Shown here: positions 1 through 7,585 of the stretch, in pieces
How the letters are laid out: each line of letters opens with the position of its first letter
How positions within the stretch are numbered: the stretch's first letter is position 1
NCBI GenBank assembly: GCA_905215155.1
Contig: CAJMPJ010000007.1
Span: 44,979 to 108,978, forward strand
DNA from: an uncultured bacterium
GTDB lineage: Bacteria > Bacillota > Clostridia > Lachnospirales > Lachnospiraceae
Reading direction: 5' to 3'
Length of the DNA stretch: 64,000 nucleotides
Notes under the pieces: model-generated
What the model was told of the DNA's origin: nothing
The model's input: the letters and a program-made list of their open reading frames with translations, nothing else
Database searches by the model: none
Made by a program: the position numbers and the translations under genes

Positions 1-323
1 ATATGGATGTGATCACCATGGCCTCCATTGTCCAGTTGGGTCTGATGCAGAGAGACCGTATCTTTACCGTCTCCATCCTTTTGCCGGACAAGCCAGGAGA
101 ACTTGCAAAAGTTTCCTCCCTTCTTGCCAAAGAGCAGGGAAATGTAATCCGGCTGGAGCATAACCAGTTTATCAGCATCAACCGAAATTCCGCTGTGGAG
201 CTGCGCATCACCTTAGAGGCATTTGGAACGGAACATAAAAACTCCATCATGGCAGCACTGACAGCCCAGGGCTATCGTCCGAAACTGGTCAAGTCTAAGG
301 GAACTTATAGCGATGGATGTTAA
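1..323 (+). CDS. ilvA: Threonine ammonia-lyase (threonine dehydratase), 3' part only
   Basis: This is the C-terminal piece of a PLP-dependent threonine ammonia-lyase, which converts threonine to 2-oxobutyrate and ammonia. The gene begins upstream of the window; the visible frame opens at base 3 and ends with TAA at 321-323. The residues MDVITMASIV fit the end of the catalytic domain. They are followed by an ACT-type regulatory domain with the signature VSILLPDKPGELAKVSSLL and a later VELRITLEAFGTEH strand. One C-terminal ACT domain fits the shorter catabolic/biodegradative class better than the long biosynthetic class with two regulatory domains. The assignment rests on the ACT domain and its junction only, so the exact paralog (ilvA or tdcB type) is uncertain. 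Confidence 0.8.
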   Translation, partial: MDVITMASIVQLGLMQRDRIFTVSILLPDKPGELAKVSSLLAKEQGNVIRLEHNQFISINRNSAVELRITLEAFGTEHKNSIMAALTAQGYRPKLVKSKGTYSDGC

Positions 324-358
324 ACGTTTGATATAGAACTTATTAGCAATACAATTGT

Positions 359-400
359 AAAAGGGATAAATGCTCTGTCTCAGGCGTTTATCCCTTTTTC
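359..400. terminator. Bidirectional intrinsic terminator between ilvA and agrA
   Basis: An inverted repeat pairs AAAAGGGATAAA (from 359) with TTTATCCCTTTTT (to about 398), with an inner GC pair and a short loop. It is A-rich on the left and T-rich on the right, so it can end transcription of the + strand ammonia-lyase and of the - strand agrA, whose stop codon is at 404. Confidence 0.75.
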
Positions 401-403
401 TGT

Positions 404-1144
404 TTAAATCTGCTTCAGCGCTCTTTGCACTTTCCCCATCATCCGTATGGAAACAGAATAAGTTTCTTTGTTATCCATGGTCAAAAGCGCTTCATCCCTG
501 GAATACTTTAATACATGCTTTAAATTTACAATCGAGGAACGGCTGCACTGACAAAATGTAGAATTTAATGTTGCCTTGAACTCTTTCAATGAACCTGCCA
601 TCTGACGGGTGCCGTTTTTTGTGTGAATGATTATTTTGTGATAATCTTCACTTGTCGTAATTGCAATAATGTCATCCTGGTCAAGGACCAGATTGGCCTT
701 GTCGATTTTGACAGATAGCAGGCGTTTGGAGGAATCAAGCTGTGCCCGGTAGTTGTTCTCAGCGTTCTTGATGCAGGCACATATCTGTTCCGGCAGAGTT
801 TTGACGTTGTCTTTTATAATAAAATCCATGGCCTCCACTTTGTAACGGAAAGTGAGAACTGCCATTTCGCTGTGGGTCGTGATAAAAACGATATATCCCC
901 GGGGATCGTATTTCCGTATTTCCTGAGCCAGTTCAATTCCGTTTTTCTCAGCCTGCAAGTCGATATCTAAAAAATACAGTCCGGTAATCTCGGACTTCTT
1001 TCTCATGGCAAGCAATTCTTCCGGTTTAGAGACGGTACAATAAAGCTGCGATTCGGTAGAGTTCATCAATAAGTACTTTTCTATAACCGTTTTCCAACGT
1101 GTTAATTGTCTGTTGTCATCCTCGCATAAGTAAATGTGAATCAT
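404..1144 (-). CDS. agrA: AgrA-like response regulator (receiver + LytTR DNA-binding domain)
   Basis: 246 aa cytoplasmic transcription factor. The N-terminal receiver domain (about residues 1-125) has the acidic cluster CEDD at 7-10, the probable phospho-acceptor D60 in FLDIDL, and a conserved ITTHSE switch segment. The C-terminal half (about 140-246) is a LytTR DNA-binding domain, with CQCSRSSIVNL near residue 200. AgrA proteins are phosphorylated by AgrC and activate agr promoters. The start is supported by GAGGAG upstream on the - strand. The gene follows agrC by only about 10 bases, so the two form one operon. No key residue looks missing. Confidence 0.88.
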   Translation of the reverse strand: MIHIYLCEDDNRQLTRWKTVIEKYLLMNSTESQLYCTVSKPEELLAMRKKSEITGLYFLDIDLQAEKNGIELAQEIRKYDPRGYIVFITTHSEMAVLTFRYKVEAMDFIIKDNVKTLPEQICACIKNAENNYRAQLDSSKRLLSVKIDKANLVLDQDDIIAITTSEDYHKIIIHTKNGTRQMAGSLKEFKATLNSTFCQCSRSSIVNLKHVLKYSRDEALLTMDNKETYSVSIRMMGKVQRALKQI

Positions 1145-1154
1145 GGTATGCTCC

Positions 1155-2468
1155 TCAAGAACCAGGTTTCATCAGGATCAGTTCCTGTGTAAAATATGGC
1201 TCTTCATATGTAGTATTCCAAATGGCATTGTCGTAATTTTTTAAGATCATTTCTACGTTATATAAACCGACTCCCCGGTTTTCCCCTTTTGAGGAGACTC
1301 CATGGCTCCGAAGCTCGGAGATGGCATGATCCGGCGGGAGCGCGGTGTTCCGTATAATTACAAAAAGCCGGTCATCTTTATAAAACATGCAGAAAATCAG
1401 TTCTTTTTCTTTGGTTTCCGCTGCAGCCTCCACCGCATTGTCAAAAAAGATACCGATGATCCGTGACAGCTCCAGGATGTCCATATGGAACGTGTCAATA
1501 GGTTCTGTTAATTCGATTTCCGCTTTGATACCAATTTCCATAGAATAAATAAATTTAGAAGAGAGAAGGCTTTTTAAAGCCGTGTTCTTTATATTGGACA
1601 GTGCCCCAAGCTTGGTATCCGATTCTGAAAACGCATGACTGATCGGAAGAACCTGGCTGCCGTAATACTCCATCAGACCGGCCATATCATTTTCTTCCAT
1701 ATATCCTGACATGGTACTTAAAATATTCATATAATCATGTTTGAATTTACGCATGGTCCCATAAGAAGTTTCCAGGCGTTCCGTGTAAAGCTGAAGGTTT
1801 TCAAACTGCGCCATACGGTGCTTATGGGTTTGTTCTCTGATGGTAGCCTTATAAATTGAATACATAAGAAATACCGTGATTGCAAACAGCAAAAGAAATA
1901 TAATTCCGTTGAGTGCAATCACACCATAGCTGTATCCCAAGTATTCCCCATAAGAAAAATTGAAGATAAAAAAGAACACCAAAACAAACAGGTCAATAAA
2001 AATAGCCTTCAACAGGTGCTGATTGGTTAAATATTTGGAAATATCCAGTTTTTTATGAATATACCACCCAATGATTTTTGTAGAGATACCGCAATAAAAG
2101 CTGTAGATCGAGGAAAACAGGATACTAAGCACATTATGGGTCAATAAGGCCTGCATGTCCATGTTGAGCATCATACCGGCAATCCACATAAAAAGGTAGT
2201 TAAAAGAAACGGTATAAAGGTAACCAAATAAATAGCAGGACATATTTAAAAGAGGATCCTTTGCAAACAGAAAATTCAAAAACAGCAATCCTATGAATGT
2301 AATATAGGTGCTGGCCTGTCCGTAAATTCTGTTAAACAAAAACAGACTTCCAAATGCATATAGGAAAAGGATGAGTTTCCGGAGCTTTGTAAGTTGAACG
2401 GGAAGCAGATTGACACAAGAAAAATAAGTACAGATTCCTCCGGTCAATGTATAAATAAAATAAGTCAT
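1155..2468 (-). CDS. agrC: AgrC-like sensor histidine kinase (GHKL family)
   Basis: 437 aa membrane sensor. Roughly the first 210 residues form several hydrophobic segments, as in peptide-sensing AgrC/VirS kinases. The cytoplasmic half has the H-box KFKHDYMNILS, an N-box DNAVEAA and a G-box KGENRGVGLYNV. The HDYMN H-box is typical of the HPK10/AgrC class rather than classical HisKA kinases. It should sense the mature AgrD peptide and phosphorylate the downstream agrA product. A GAGGTGAT ribosome binding site lies just before the ATG. The gene is divergent from agrB, the standard agr parts arranged head to head rather than as one agrBDCA operon. Confidence 0.87.
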   Translation of the reverse strand: MTYFIYTLTGGICTYFSCVNLLPVQLTKLRKLILFLYAFGSLFLFNRIYGQASTYITFIGLLFLNFLFAKDPLLNMSCYLFGYLYTVSFNYLFMWIAGMMLNMDMQALLTHNVLSILFSSIYSFYCGISTKIIGWYIHKKLDISKYLTNQHLLKAIFIDLFVLVFFFIFNFSYGEYLGYSYGVIALNGIIFLLLFAITVFLMYSIYKATIREQTHKHRMAQFENLQLYTERLETSYGTMRKFKHDYMNILSTMSGYMEENDMAGLMEYYGSQVLPISHAFSESDTKLGALSNIKNTALKSLLSSKFIYSMEIGIKAEIELTEPIDTFHMDILELSRIIGIFFDNAVEAAAETKEKELIFCMFYKDDRLFVIIRNTALPPDHAISELRSHGVSSKGENRGVGLYNVEMILKNYDNAIWNTTYEEPYFTQELILMKPGS

Positions 2469-2497
2469 GATATATCACCTCATTAGTAAGTAAATAT

Positions 2498-2526
2498 ATT
2501 TTACCTTGTTGATAAAGGAAAGTAAA
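2498..2526 (-). promoter_or_regulatory. Candidate agrCA promoter
   Basis: On the - strand, TTTACT (complement of 2521-2526) and TAAAAT (complement of 2498-2503) are 17 bases apart, about 30 bases before the agrC start codon. The match to a sigma-A promoter is fair. Confidence 0.4.
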
Positions 2527-2549
2527 GGAAATTGTTTGTATAGATTACA

Positions 2550-2581
2550 CATCTAACGTTTAAGAAGAAAAATTCAACGAA
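2550..2581 (+). promoter_or_regulatory. Candidate LytTR (AgrA) direct-repeat operator
   Basis: AACGTTTAA at 2555-2563 agrees well with the LytTR half-site consensus. A weaker copy with the shared core CAACG lies at 2575-2579. TCTAACG (2552) and TTCAACG (2573) start 21 bases apart, two helical turns, as in known AgrA sites. The pair sits between the divergent agrC and agrB genes. This is motif inference only. Confidence 0.35.
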
Positions 2582-2644
2582 AATTGCAAAAACATTCATT
2601 TGATTGAAGATATGGTAATATAGGTGCAAATGGTGGTGATACTT

Positions 2645-3196
2645 ATGGATATTTCCAGAATTGCTGTCAGATTTTGCAATTGGATGAATAAAATCAATCC
2701 AAAAAGCCAAGACGAAAACAAAGTGATTCAATATGGAATGGAATTGTTGCTTGATAATAGCATTAAGCTTGCAATAATTCTGATAATCGGTCTTTTTATT
2801 GGAAAAGGGTTTGAAACGTTTATAATCTTATTATCCTTTTGCGGTTTTCGGCTTCAGGCCGGAGGGATTCATGCGAAAACGGGAATGGGCTGTGGATTCA
2901 GCATGCTGCTTTTATGGGCAGTGTCACTTTTGGGTGATATTTTTATTCACATGCATATTTCAGTGTTGCCGTTAATCTTTGCAGTATCAATCGTAGTCGT
3001 CTGGCTCTGTGCTCCCCGCACTATAAATATAGAATATTTCAGTCCAAAGGATATATTAAATAAGAAGATTGCATCTTCTGTTGTATTATCCATTTTGATG
3101 GCGGCTGCTTCCATATTCCCATCATTAAGAGAACTGATTATGATTCCAGTTATTTTGGAAGTAATGACATTGCTTCCCCAAAATAAAAATAATTAA
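2645..3196 (+). CDS. agrB: AgrB-like cysteine endopeptidase / signal-peptide processing membrane protein
   Basis: 183 aa from the chosen start. AgrB is a membrane peptidase that cuts the C-terminal tail of AgrD and forms the cyclic thiolactone/lactone autoinducer. The family signature is clear: FRLQAGGIHAKTGMGCGF carries the catalytic His (in GGIHA) and catalytic Cys (seven residues later). Several hydrophobic segments follow. Upstream GTG (2624) and ATG (2630) codons are in frame. I chose ATG 2645 because GGTGGTG at 2632-2638 is well placed as a ribosome binding site and a possible -10 (TAATAT, 2616-2621) would put transcription start after 2624. The gene is followed 16 bases later by the agrD candidate. 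Confidence 0.88.
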   Translation: MDISRIAVRFCNWMNKINPKSQDENKVIQYGMELLLDNSIKLAIILIIGLFIGKGFETFIILLSFCGFRLQAGGIHAKTGMGCGFSMLLLWAVSLLGDIFIHMHISVLPLIFAVSIVVVWLCAPRTINIEYFSPKDILNKKIASSVVLSILMAAASIFPSLRELIMIPVILEVMTLLPQNKNN

Positions 3197-3212
3197 AAGG
3201 AGAGAACAAGGG

Positions 3213-3350
3213 ATGAAGAAAACATTTATTGAAAAAGTACAAAAGACATTAGTAAAAATTTCCTTGAATTCCGTAGGAAGAAGTATTCCTGCTGGAATTT
3301 ATGAAAGAAAAATCCCGGAGGAAGTTTTAAAAGCGAACAATGCAAAATAA
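3213..3350 (+). CDS. agrD: AgrD-like autoinducer precursor peptide without cysteine
   Basis: 45 aa ORF starting MKKTFIEKVQ, with AAGGAGAG 5' of the ATG, directly after agrB. It has the three-part AgrD layout: an amphipathic lysine-rich N-terminal helix (1-18), a central signal region (about 19-30, NSVGRSIPAGIY) and an acidic tail ERKIPEEVLKA. The tail resembles the DEPKVPTEL-type AgrD tail, with Arg in place of the first Pro. There is no Cys anywhere, so a thiolactone cannot form. Ser20 or Ser24 could give a lactone, as known for some Ser-type AgrD peptides, but the Ser24-Tyr30 ring would be seven residues, not five. Position next to agrB makes the AgrD call strong; the mature form is unknown. 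Confidence 0.75.
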   Translation: MKKTFIEKVQKTLVKISLNSVGRSIPAGIYERKIPEEVLKANNAK

Positions 3351-3622
3351 TCGTAGACCTATTACTTATGAAAGACAGTTAAAGAAATCTTTAACAAACA
3401 AGTCCGGTATGAGTTTGAAAATGATCAAAAGTCATTTGAATTGAAAAAGCGCAATGATATCAGATTCGTTTACATACTGATCCTGATATGAAAATTGATT
3501 TACACGGAACAACCAAGGGGGAAATTTTGATTCGTTTGGCAAATAATTTGCATCAAATCTTATCATTATTTTATGAGTTGTTCCGTGCAATTTCAATTAA
3601 GAACAGGAGAAAACACGAATGA
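3340..3622 (+). pseudogene. Decayed coding region downstream of agrD (several short frames)
   Basis: The stretch between agrD and the next gene has no long frame but is protein-like in all three. A 34-codon frame (3340-3444, MQNNRRPITYERQLKKSL) overlaps the agrD end. A second frame (from about 3372 to 3491) reads charged, helix-like sequence with FENDQKSFELKKRND but has no start codon. A third (3488-3622, MKIDLHGTTKGEILIRLANN) ends in an ATGA overlap with the next gene. Joining them needs two frameshifts, near 3380 and near 3470. I read this as a broken gene of unknown function, but three tiny real peptides cannot be excluded. It is clearly more AT-rich than the neighbouring housekeeping genes. 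Confidence 0.35.
3493..3598. repeat. Long imperfect inverted repeat / hairpin
   Basis: CACGGAACAAC at 3503-3513 is exactly complementary to GTTGTTCCGTG at 3577-3587. Pairing extends outward (AATTGA at 3493 with TCAATT ending at 3598). A nested perfect stem, GCAAAT-A-ATTTGC, lies at 3539-3551 in the centre. It could fold as one RNA hairpin of about 105 bases or be the core of a small inverted-repeat element. Confidence 0.55.
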
Positions 3623-3828
3623 GAAAAAATTTATTTCAAAAGTTTATCAAATGGGAGGACAAGCTGTTTGCCGGTTCTGCGGAAAAAAGAATGTTATCTA
3701 CACGCAGAAAACCAAGGATCATTCCAGAAGAGTATTTCATTGAGGTGATAACAACCGTTCCGGAGAGGAAAGCTGTGGTCGAGTATCTCGATAATGAATC
3801 AGAGATTTCCCAGATCGGAACGATATAA
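3619..3828 (+). CDS. Small protein of unknown function at the end of the agr locus
   Basis: 69 aa, basic in its first half (MRKNLFQKFIKWEDKLF, then RRKPR) and acidic near the end (EYLDNESE). No signal peptide, membrane segment or known motif was recognised. AGGAGA at 3605-3610 is a well-placed ribosome binding site for the ATG at 3619. That ATG overlaps the TGA of the preceding short frame as ATGA, which would allow translational coupling. It lies in the agrB-agrD direction and ahead of a weak terminator, so it may be cotranscribed with agrBD. Function unknown. Confidence 0.55.
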   Translation: MRKNLFQKFIKWEDKLFAGSAEKRMLSTRRKPRIIPEEYFIEVITTVPERKAVVEYLDNESEISQIGTI

Positions 3829-3830
3829 AG

Positions 3831-3876
3831 GCAGGTGCAGAGAGAGGATTTTATATTCTTTCCCTGCACCTGTTTC
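3831..3876 (+). terminator. Weak intrinsic terminator after the agr locus
   Basis: CAGGTGCAG (3832-3840) pairs with CTGCACCTG (3864-3872) and is followed by TTTC. The stem is good but the T-run is short. Confidence 0.5.
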
Positions 3877-3911
3877 GGTTATACAGGAAAAATTATTACT
3901 ATATAAAAAGG

Positions 3912-3939
3912 GAATAATCTTTTCTCCTCCGCATATAGT
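3912..3939 (+). promoter_or_regulatory. Candidate sigma-E (sporulation) promoter of spoIVA
   Basis: GAATAAT (3912-3918) and CATATAGT (3932-3939), 13 bases apart, fit the SigE pattern (-35 KMATATT, -10 CATACAMT-like). spoIVA is SigE-dependent in Bacillus subtilis. The same CATATAGT box occurs upstream of yqfC at 11884. Confidence 0.55.
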
Positions 3940-3965
3940 GTAACAGCACAGAAGGGGGAATCTTT

Positions 3966-5441
3966 ATGGACAATTATAACGTATACAATGATATCAAAGC
4001 CCGAACCAACGGTGAAATCTACATCGGAGTGGTGGGACCGGTAAGGACTGGTAAATCAACCTTCATTAAACGTTTCATGGAATTAATGGTTTTACCGGGA
4101 ATGGAAGATGAACACCAGAAAACTCAGACAAGGGACGAACTGCCCCAAAGTGCGGCAGGCAAAACCATTATGACCACAGAGCCCAAATTTATCCCCAAGG
4201 AAGCAGCGACCATTCGCCTGGGAGATGAAATTGAAGCAAAGGTCCGTTTGATTGACTGCGTAGGCTTTATGGTAGACGGAGCCGCCGGTCATATTGAAAA
4301 TGACGAAGAACGTCTTGTAAAAACTCCCTGGTTTGATTATGAGATCCCATTTACCAAAGCAGCAGAAATAGGAACCAGAAAAGTTATCAATGACCATTCT
4401 ACCATTGGGGTCGTCATTACTACAGATGGCTCCATCGGTGAACTGAAACGTGCCAACTACATAGCAGCAGAGGAACGCACCGTCCAGGAGTTAAAAAATC
4501 TTGGGAAACCGTTTATCATTCTTCTTAATTCTGCAAAACCATTTTCTGATGAAACTTCGGCACTCTCAACGGAAATGAACCAGAAATACGGTGTAACGGT
4601 TCTTCCGATTAACTGTGAGCAATTAAAGAAAGAGGATGTCAATAACATTATGGAACGGGTCTTGAAAGAATTTCCTGTGACAGAAATGGATTTCTTCATT
4701 CCGAAATGGCTTGAAATTCTTCCTCCCACTCACTGGCTGAAGGCCCAGGTGATTGATGCCGCAAAGAATATGGTGAAGAAAGTGACCCATATGAAGGATG
4801 TTGCTTCTGATCTATACGACGGAGCCGTTGAAAGCATTCGTTCCATCAAAGTCCAGAATATGAATATGGCAGACGGCAGTGTGGCAGTAGGAATGGATGT
4901 GGATGACAGTTATTATTATCAGATTTTAAGCGATTATGTTGGTCTTCCCATTGAGGGCGAATACCAGCTCATGCAGACATTGAGTGAACTTGCCAAGATG
5001 AAAGCGGAGTATGAAAAGGTGAATCAGGCCATGAGCCAGGTACGATTAAAGGGGTATGGTGTTGTGACACCGGAACGGTCTGAGATCATGTTAGACGAAC
5101 CGGAAGTTATTAAGCATGGAAACAAATACGGTGTAAAAATGCGTGCGGAAGCACCTTCGATCAATTTAATCAAGGCTCATATCCAGACAGAAATCGCTCC
5201 GATCGTAGGAAGTGAACAGCAGGCAGAGGATTTGATCGCTTATATTAAAGAAAATGCAAGAGACAGTGAAGAAGGCATCTGGAATACCAATATTTTCGGA
5301 AAATCCATTGAGCAGATCGTAGAAGACGGCATACAGGCCAAAGTCTCCCAGCTGACGGAAGACTGTCAGCTAAAGCTCCAGGACACCCTCCAAAAAATTA
5401 TTAATGATAGTAATGGCGGTATGATTTGCATTATTATCTAA
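3966..5441 (+). CDS. spoIVA: Stage IV sporulation protein A (spore coat basement ATPase)
   Basis: 491 aa, essentially the usual SpoIVA length (492 in B. subtilis). SpoIVA hydrolyses ATP and polymerises around the forespore to form the platform on which coat and cortex assemble. The N-terminus NVYNDIKARTNGEIYIGVVG and the Walker A GPVRTGKST (24-32, Lys30) are diagnostic. A Walker B-like segment RLIDCVGFMVDGA lies near residue 97. The C-terminal end keeps the GGMICIII-type hydrophobic tail involved in membrane anchoring. GAAGGGGGA precedes the ATG. The gene is monocistronic with its own SigE-like promoter. Confidence 0.98.
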   Translation: MDNYNVYNDIKARTNGEIYIGVVGPVRTGKSTFIKRFMELMVLPGMEDEHQKTQTRDELPQSAAGKTIMTTEPKFIPKEAATIRLGDEIEAKVRLIDCVGFMVDGAAGHIENDEERLVKTPWFDYEIPFTKAAEIGTRKVINDHSTIGVVITTDGSIGELKRANYIAAEERTVQELKNLGKPFIILLNSAKPFSDETSALSTEMNQKYGVTVLPINCEQLKKEDVNNIMERVLKEFPVTEMDFFIPKWLEILPPTHWLKAQVIDAAKNMVKKVTHMKDVASDLYDGAVESIRSIKVQNMNMADGSVAVGMDVDDSYYYQILSDYVGLPIEGEYQLMQTLSELAKMKAEYEKVNQAMSQVRLKGYGVVTPERSEIMLDEPEVIKHGNKYGVKMRAEAPSINLIKAHIQTEIAPIVGSEQQAEDLIAYIKENARDSEEGIWNTNIFGKSIEQIVEDGIQAKVSQLTEDCQLKLQDTLQKIINDSNGGMICIII

Positions 5442-5455
5442 ATTAATGGTATAAT
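5426..5455 (+). promoter_or_regulatory. Candidate sigma-A promoter for the MBL hydrolase-rnhA unit
   Basis: TTGCAT (5426-5431) and a perfect TATAAT (5450-5455) are separated by 18 bases, overlapping the end of spoIVA. The downstream start codon follows at 5487 behind AAAGGAGG. Confidence 0.55.
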
Positions 5456-5486
5456 ATGAAAAAATAGATACAAAAGGAGGGCTCAT

Positions 5487-7088
5487 ATGAAATTGATGTT
5501 CATTGGCGCAGCCCACGAGGTTACCGGAAGCTGTCATTATCTGGACGCGGCAGGTTTAAAAATCCTTGTGGACTGCGGTATGGAGCAGGGGATTGACCGG
5601 TTTCAGAATGCGAATCTGCCGGTGAGCTATGCAGAGATTGATTATGTCCTTTTAACCCATGCTCATATCGACCATGCAGGTATGCTCCCCTTTATCTATG
5701 CCAGAGGCTTCCGGGGACAGGTGATTTCCACTGTGGCCACCGCGGACTTGTGCGGAATTATGCTAAAAGACAGTGCTCATATCCAGGAGGCTGAAACAGA
5801 GTGGAAAAACCGCAAGGCAAGACGGGCAGGGCTGCCGGAAGAAGAGCCCTTATATGGAATCAATGATGTGACAGGAGTGCTTAAACTGTTTCGTTCCTAT
5901 GCTTACGACGAAAAAGCAGAGCTGGACGATGGTTTGACCATTCGATTTATTGATGTAGGTCACCTCCTTGGTTCCGCTTCTATTGAAATCTGGATTACCG
6001 AAGAGGAGTGCACCAGAAAAATCGTTTTTTCCGGTGATATCGGCAATCGGAACAAACCGCTTATCCGGGACCCTCAGTATATAAAAGAAGCTGATTATGT
6101 AGTTATGGAGTGTACTTATGGGGACCGCCTGCACGGGGCAATTCCCGATCATGTTTCTGCACTTTCCAGCATTGTCCAGAAAACGCTGGACAGAGGCGGC
6201 AATGTGGTAATTCCTGCATTTGCAGTAGGAAGAACCCAGGAACTGCTCTATATATTCCGCCGCATGAAGACAGAAAACCGGGTCACAGGACATGACGGAT
6301 TTGAAGTTTACGTAGACAGCCCTCTTGCGGTAGAAGCTACCCAGGTGTTTAAGGATAATCTGGTAGATTGCTACGATCGTGAGACAAAGGAGCTGGTTTT
6401 AAGCGGCATAAACCCCATTTCATTTCCGGGGCTTAAGCTTTCTGTTACCAGCGAAGATTCCAGGAACATCAATTTTAACCCAAAGCCGAAGGTAATTATA
6501 TCCGCGGCCGGGATGTGCGATGCCGGCCGGATCCGGCATCATTTGAAACATAATTTATGGAGGCCTGAGTGTACCGTTGTCTTTACCGGCTACCAATCCG
6601 TTGGGACTTTTGGAAGAAGTCTGATAGACGGAGCAGGTGAAGTCAGATTATTTGGTGAAACCATTCAGGTCGAGGCTCACATAGAATCAATGGACGGGAT
6701 GAGTTCCCACGCAGATATGGAAGGACTGATTGGCTGGTTGAATGCATTTGAAGAAAAGCCGCGGGAAGTATTTTTGGTTCACGGTGACAATCTGGTCTGT
6801 GATTCTTTTGAACAGCTTCTTGAAAAAGAATATGGATTTAAAGTTTCGGCTCCATTTTCCGGGTCTATCTATGACCTTTCCAGAGGCAAATGGCTGGAAA
6901 AAACGGAAGGGATTGAAGCGGCCAGAGCATTGGAACCCCAAAAGAAACCGGCAGGTGTATATGGACGGCTTTTTGCCGCCGGAGAAAGGCTTTTGCAGGT
7001 GATCCGCCACAATGAGGGCGGTGCCAACAAAGATCTTGCCAAATTTGCGGATCAAATAAATTCATTATGTGATAAATGGGATAGATAA
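5487..7088 (+). CDS. Metallo-beta-lactamase fold hydrolase with beta-CASP and RMMBL domains (RNA-processing type)
   Basis: 533 aa. The N-terminal MBL domain begins MKLMFIGAAHEVTGSCHYL and carries the metal-binding motif THAHIDHAG (near residue 55-63). Further metal ligands lie in VGHLLGSAS and FSGDIGNR. The middle beta-CASP domain (about 210-380) includes IPAFAVGRTQELLY. The RMMBL end contains ISAAGMCDAGRIRHHL and MSSHADMEGLIGWL. Proteins of this architecture (CPSF/YSH1-like, bacterial YsiA-type) are ribonucleases. About 65 extra residues lie beyond the usual core. An AAAGGAGG ribosome binding site supports the start. It is followed 15 bases later by rnhA, suggesting a small RNA-degradation operon. 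The exact substrate is unknown. Confidence 0.85.
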   Translation: MKLMFIGAAHEVTGSCHYLDAAGLKILVDCGMEQGIDRFQNANLPVSYAEIDYVLLTHAHIDHAGMLPFIYARGFRGQVISTVATADLCGIMLKDSAHIQEAETEWKNRKARRAGLPEEEPLYGINDVTGVLKLFRSYAYDEKAELDDGLTIRFIDVGHLLGSASIEIWITEEECTRKIVFSGDIGNRNKPLIRDPQYIKEADYVVMECTYGDRLHGAIPDHVSALSSIVQKTLDRGGNVVIPAFAVGRTQELLYIFRRMKTENRVTGHDGFEVYVDSPLAVEATQVFKDNLVDCYDRETKELVLSGINPISFPGLKLSVTSEDSRNINFNPKPKVIISAAGMCDAGRIRHHLKHNLWRPECTVVFTGYQSVGTFGRSLIDGAGEVRLFGETIQVEAHIESMDGMSSHADMEGLIGWLNAFEEKPREVFLVHGDNLVCDSFEQLLEKEYGFKVSAPFSGSIYDLSRGKWLEKTEGIEAARALEPQKKPAGVYGRLFAAGERLLQVIRHNEGGANKDLAKFADQINSLCDKWDR

Positions 7089-7103
7089 GGAGAACAAGAG
7101 ATC

Positions 7104-7580
7104 GTGACAAGAGTACAATTATTTACTGACGGAGCTGCAAGAGGAAACCCTGATGGACCGGGTGGATACGGTGCGGTTTTGCAATTTACGGATTCCAAAG
7201 GGCAGCTCCATGAAAAAACACTTTCCGCAGGGTATGTAAAGACTACCAACAACCGTATGGAACTCATGGCAGCCATTGCAGGGCTGGAGGCTTTAACAAG
7301 GCCATGCCAGGTGGATCTGTATTCTGATTCTAAGTATGTGGTTGATGCGTTTAACCAGCACTGGATTGATAACTGGATCAAAAACAACTGGAAACGGGGA
7401 AAAAGCGGTCCGGTGAAGAACATTGATCTATGGGAAAGGCTTTTAAAGGCCAAAAAGCCCCATCAGGTAACTTTCCACTGGGTAAAAGGACATGCTGGTC
7501 ATCCCCAGAATGAGCGGTGTGATTTGCTGGCAACCACTGCGGCGGATGGAGATAATCTTCTGGTCGATGAGGGACTGTAA
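7104..7580 (+). CDS. rnhA: Ribonuclease HI
   Basis: 158 aa with a GTG start; AAGGAG at 7087-7092 supports it. RNase HI cuts the RNA strand of RNA-DNA hybrids, removing primers and R-loops. All four catalytic carboxylates are visible: D9 ([16 protein letters not shown] loop), E53 (NNRMELMAA), D75 ([10 protein letters not shown]) and D140 (NERCDLLA). The [13 protein letters not shown] segment, with its conserved His, is intact. Length matches E. coli RnhA (155 aa). It lies immediately downstream of the MBL-type nuclease and is probably cotranscribed. Confidence 0.96.
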   Translation: MTRVQLFTDGAARGNPDGPGGYGAVLQFTDSKGQLHEKTLSAGYVKTTNNRMELMAAIAGLEALTRPCQVDLYSDSKYVVDAFNQHWIDNWIKNNWKRGKSGPVKNIDLWERLLKAKKPHQVTFHWVKGHAGHPQNERCDLLATTAADGDNLLVDEGL

Positions 7581-7585
7581 CATCA

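Noticed and set aside
2501-2731. 76-codon - strand open frame between agrC and agrB
   Set aside because: Overlaps the agrB start and the divergent promoter region; low-complexity His/Tyr-rich translation of AT-rich DNA.
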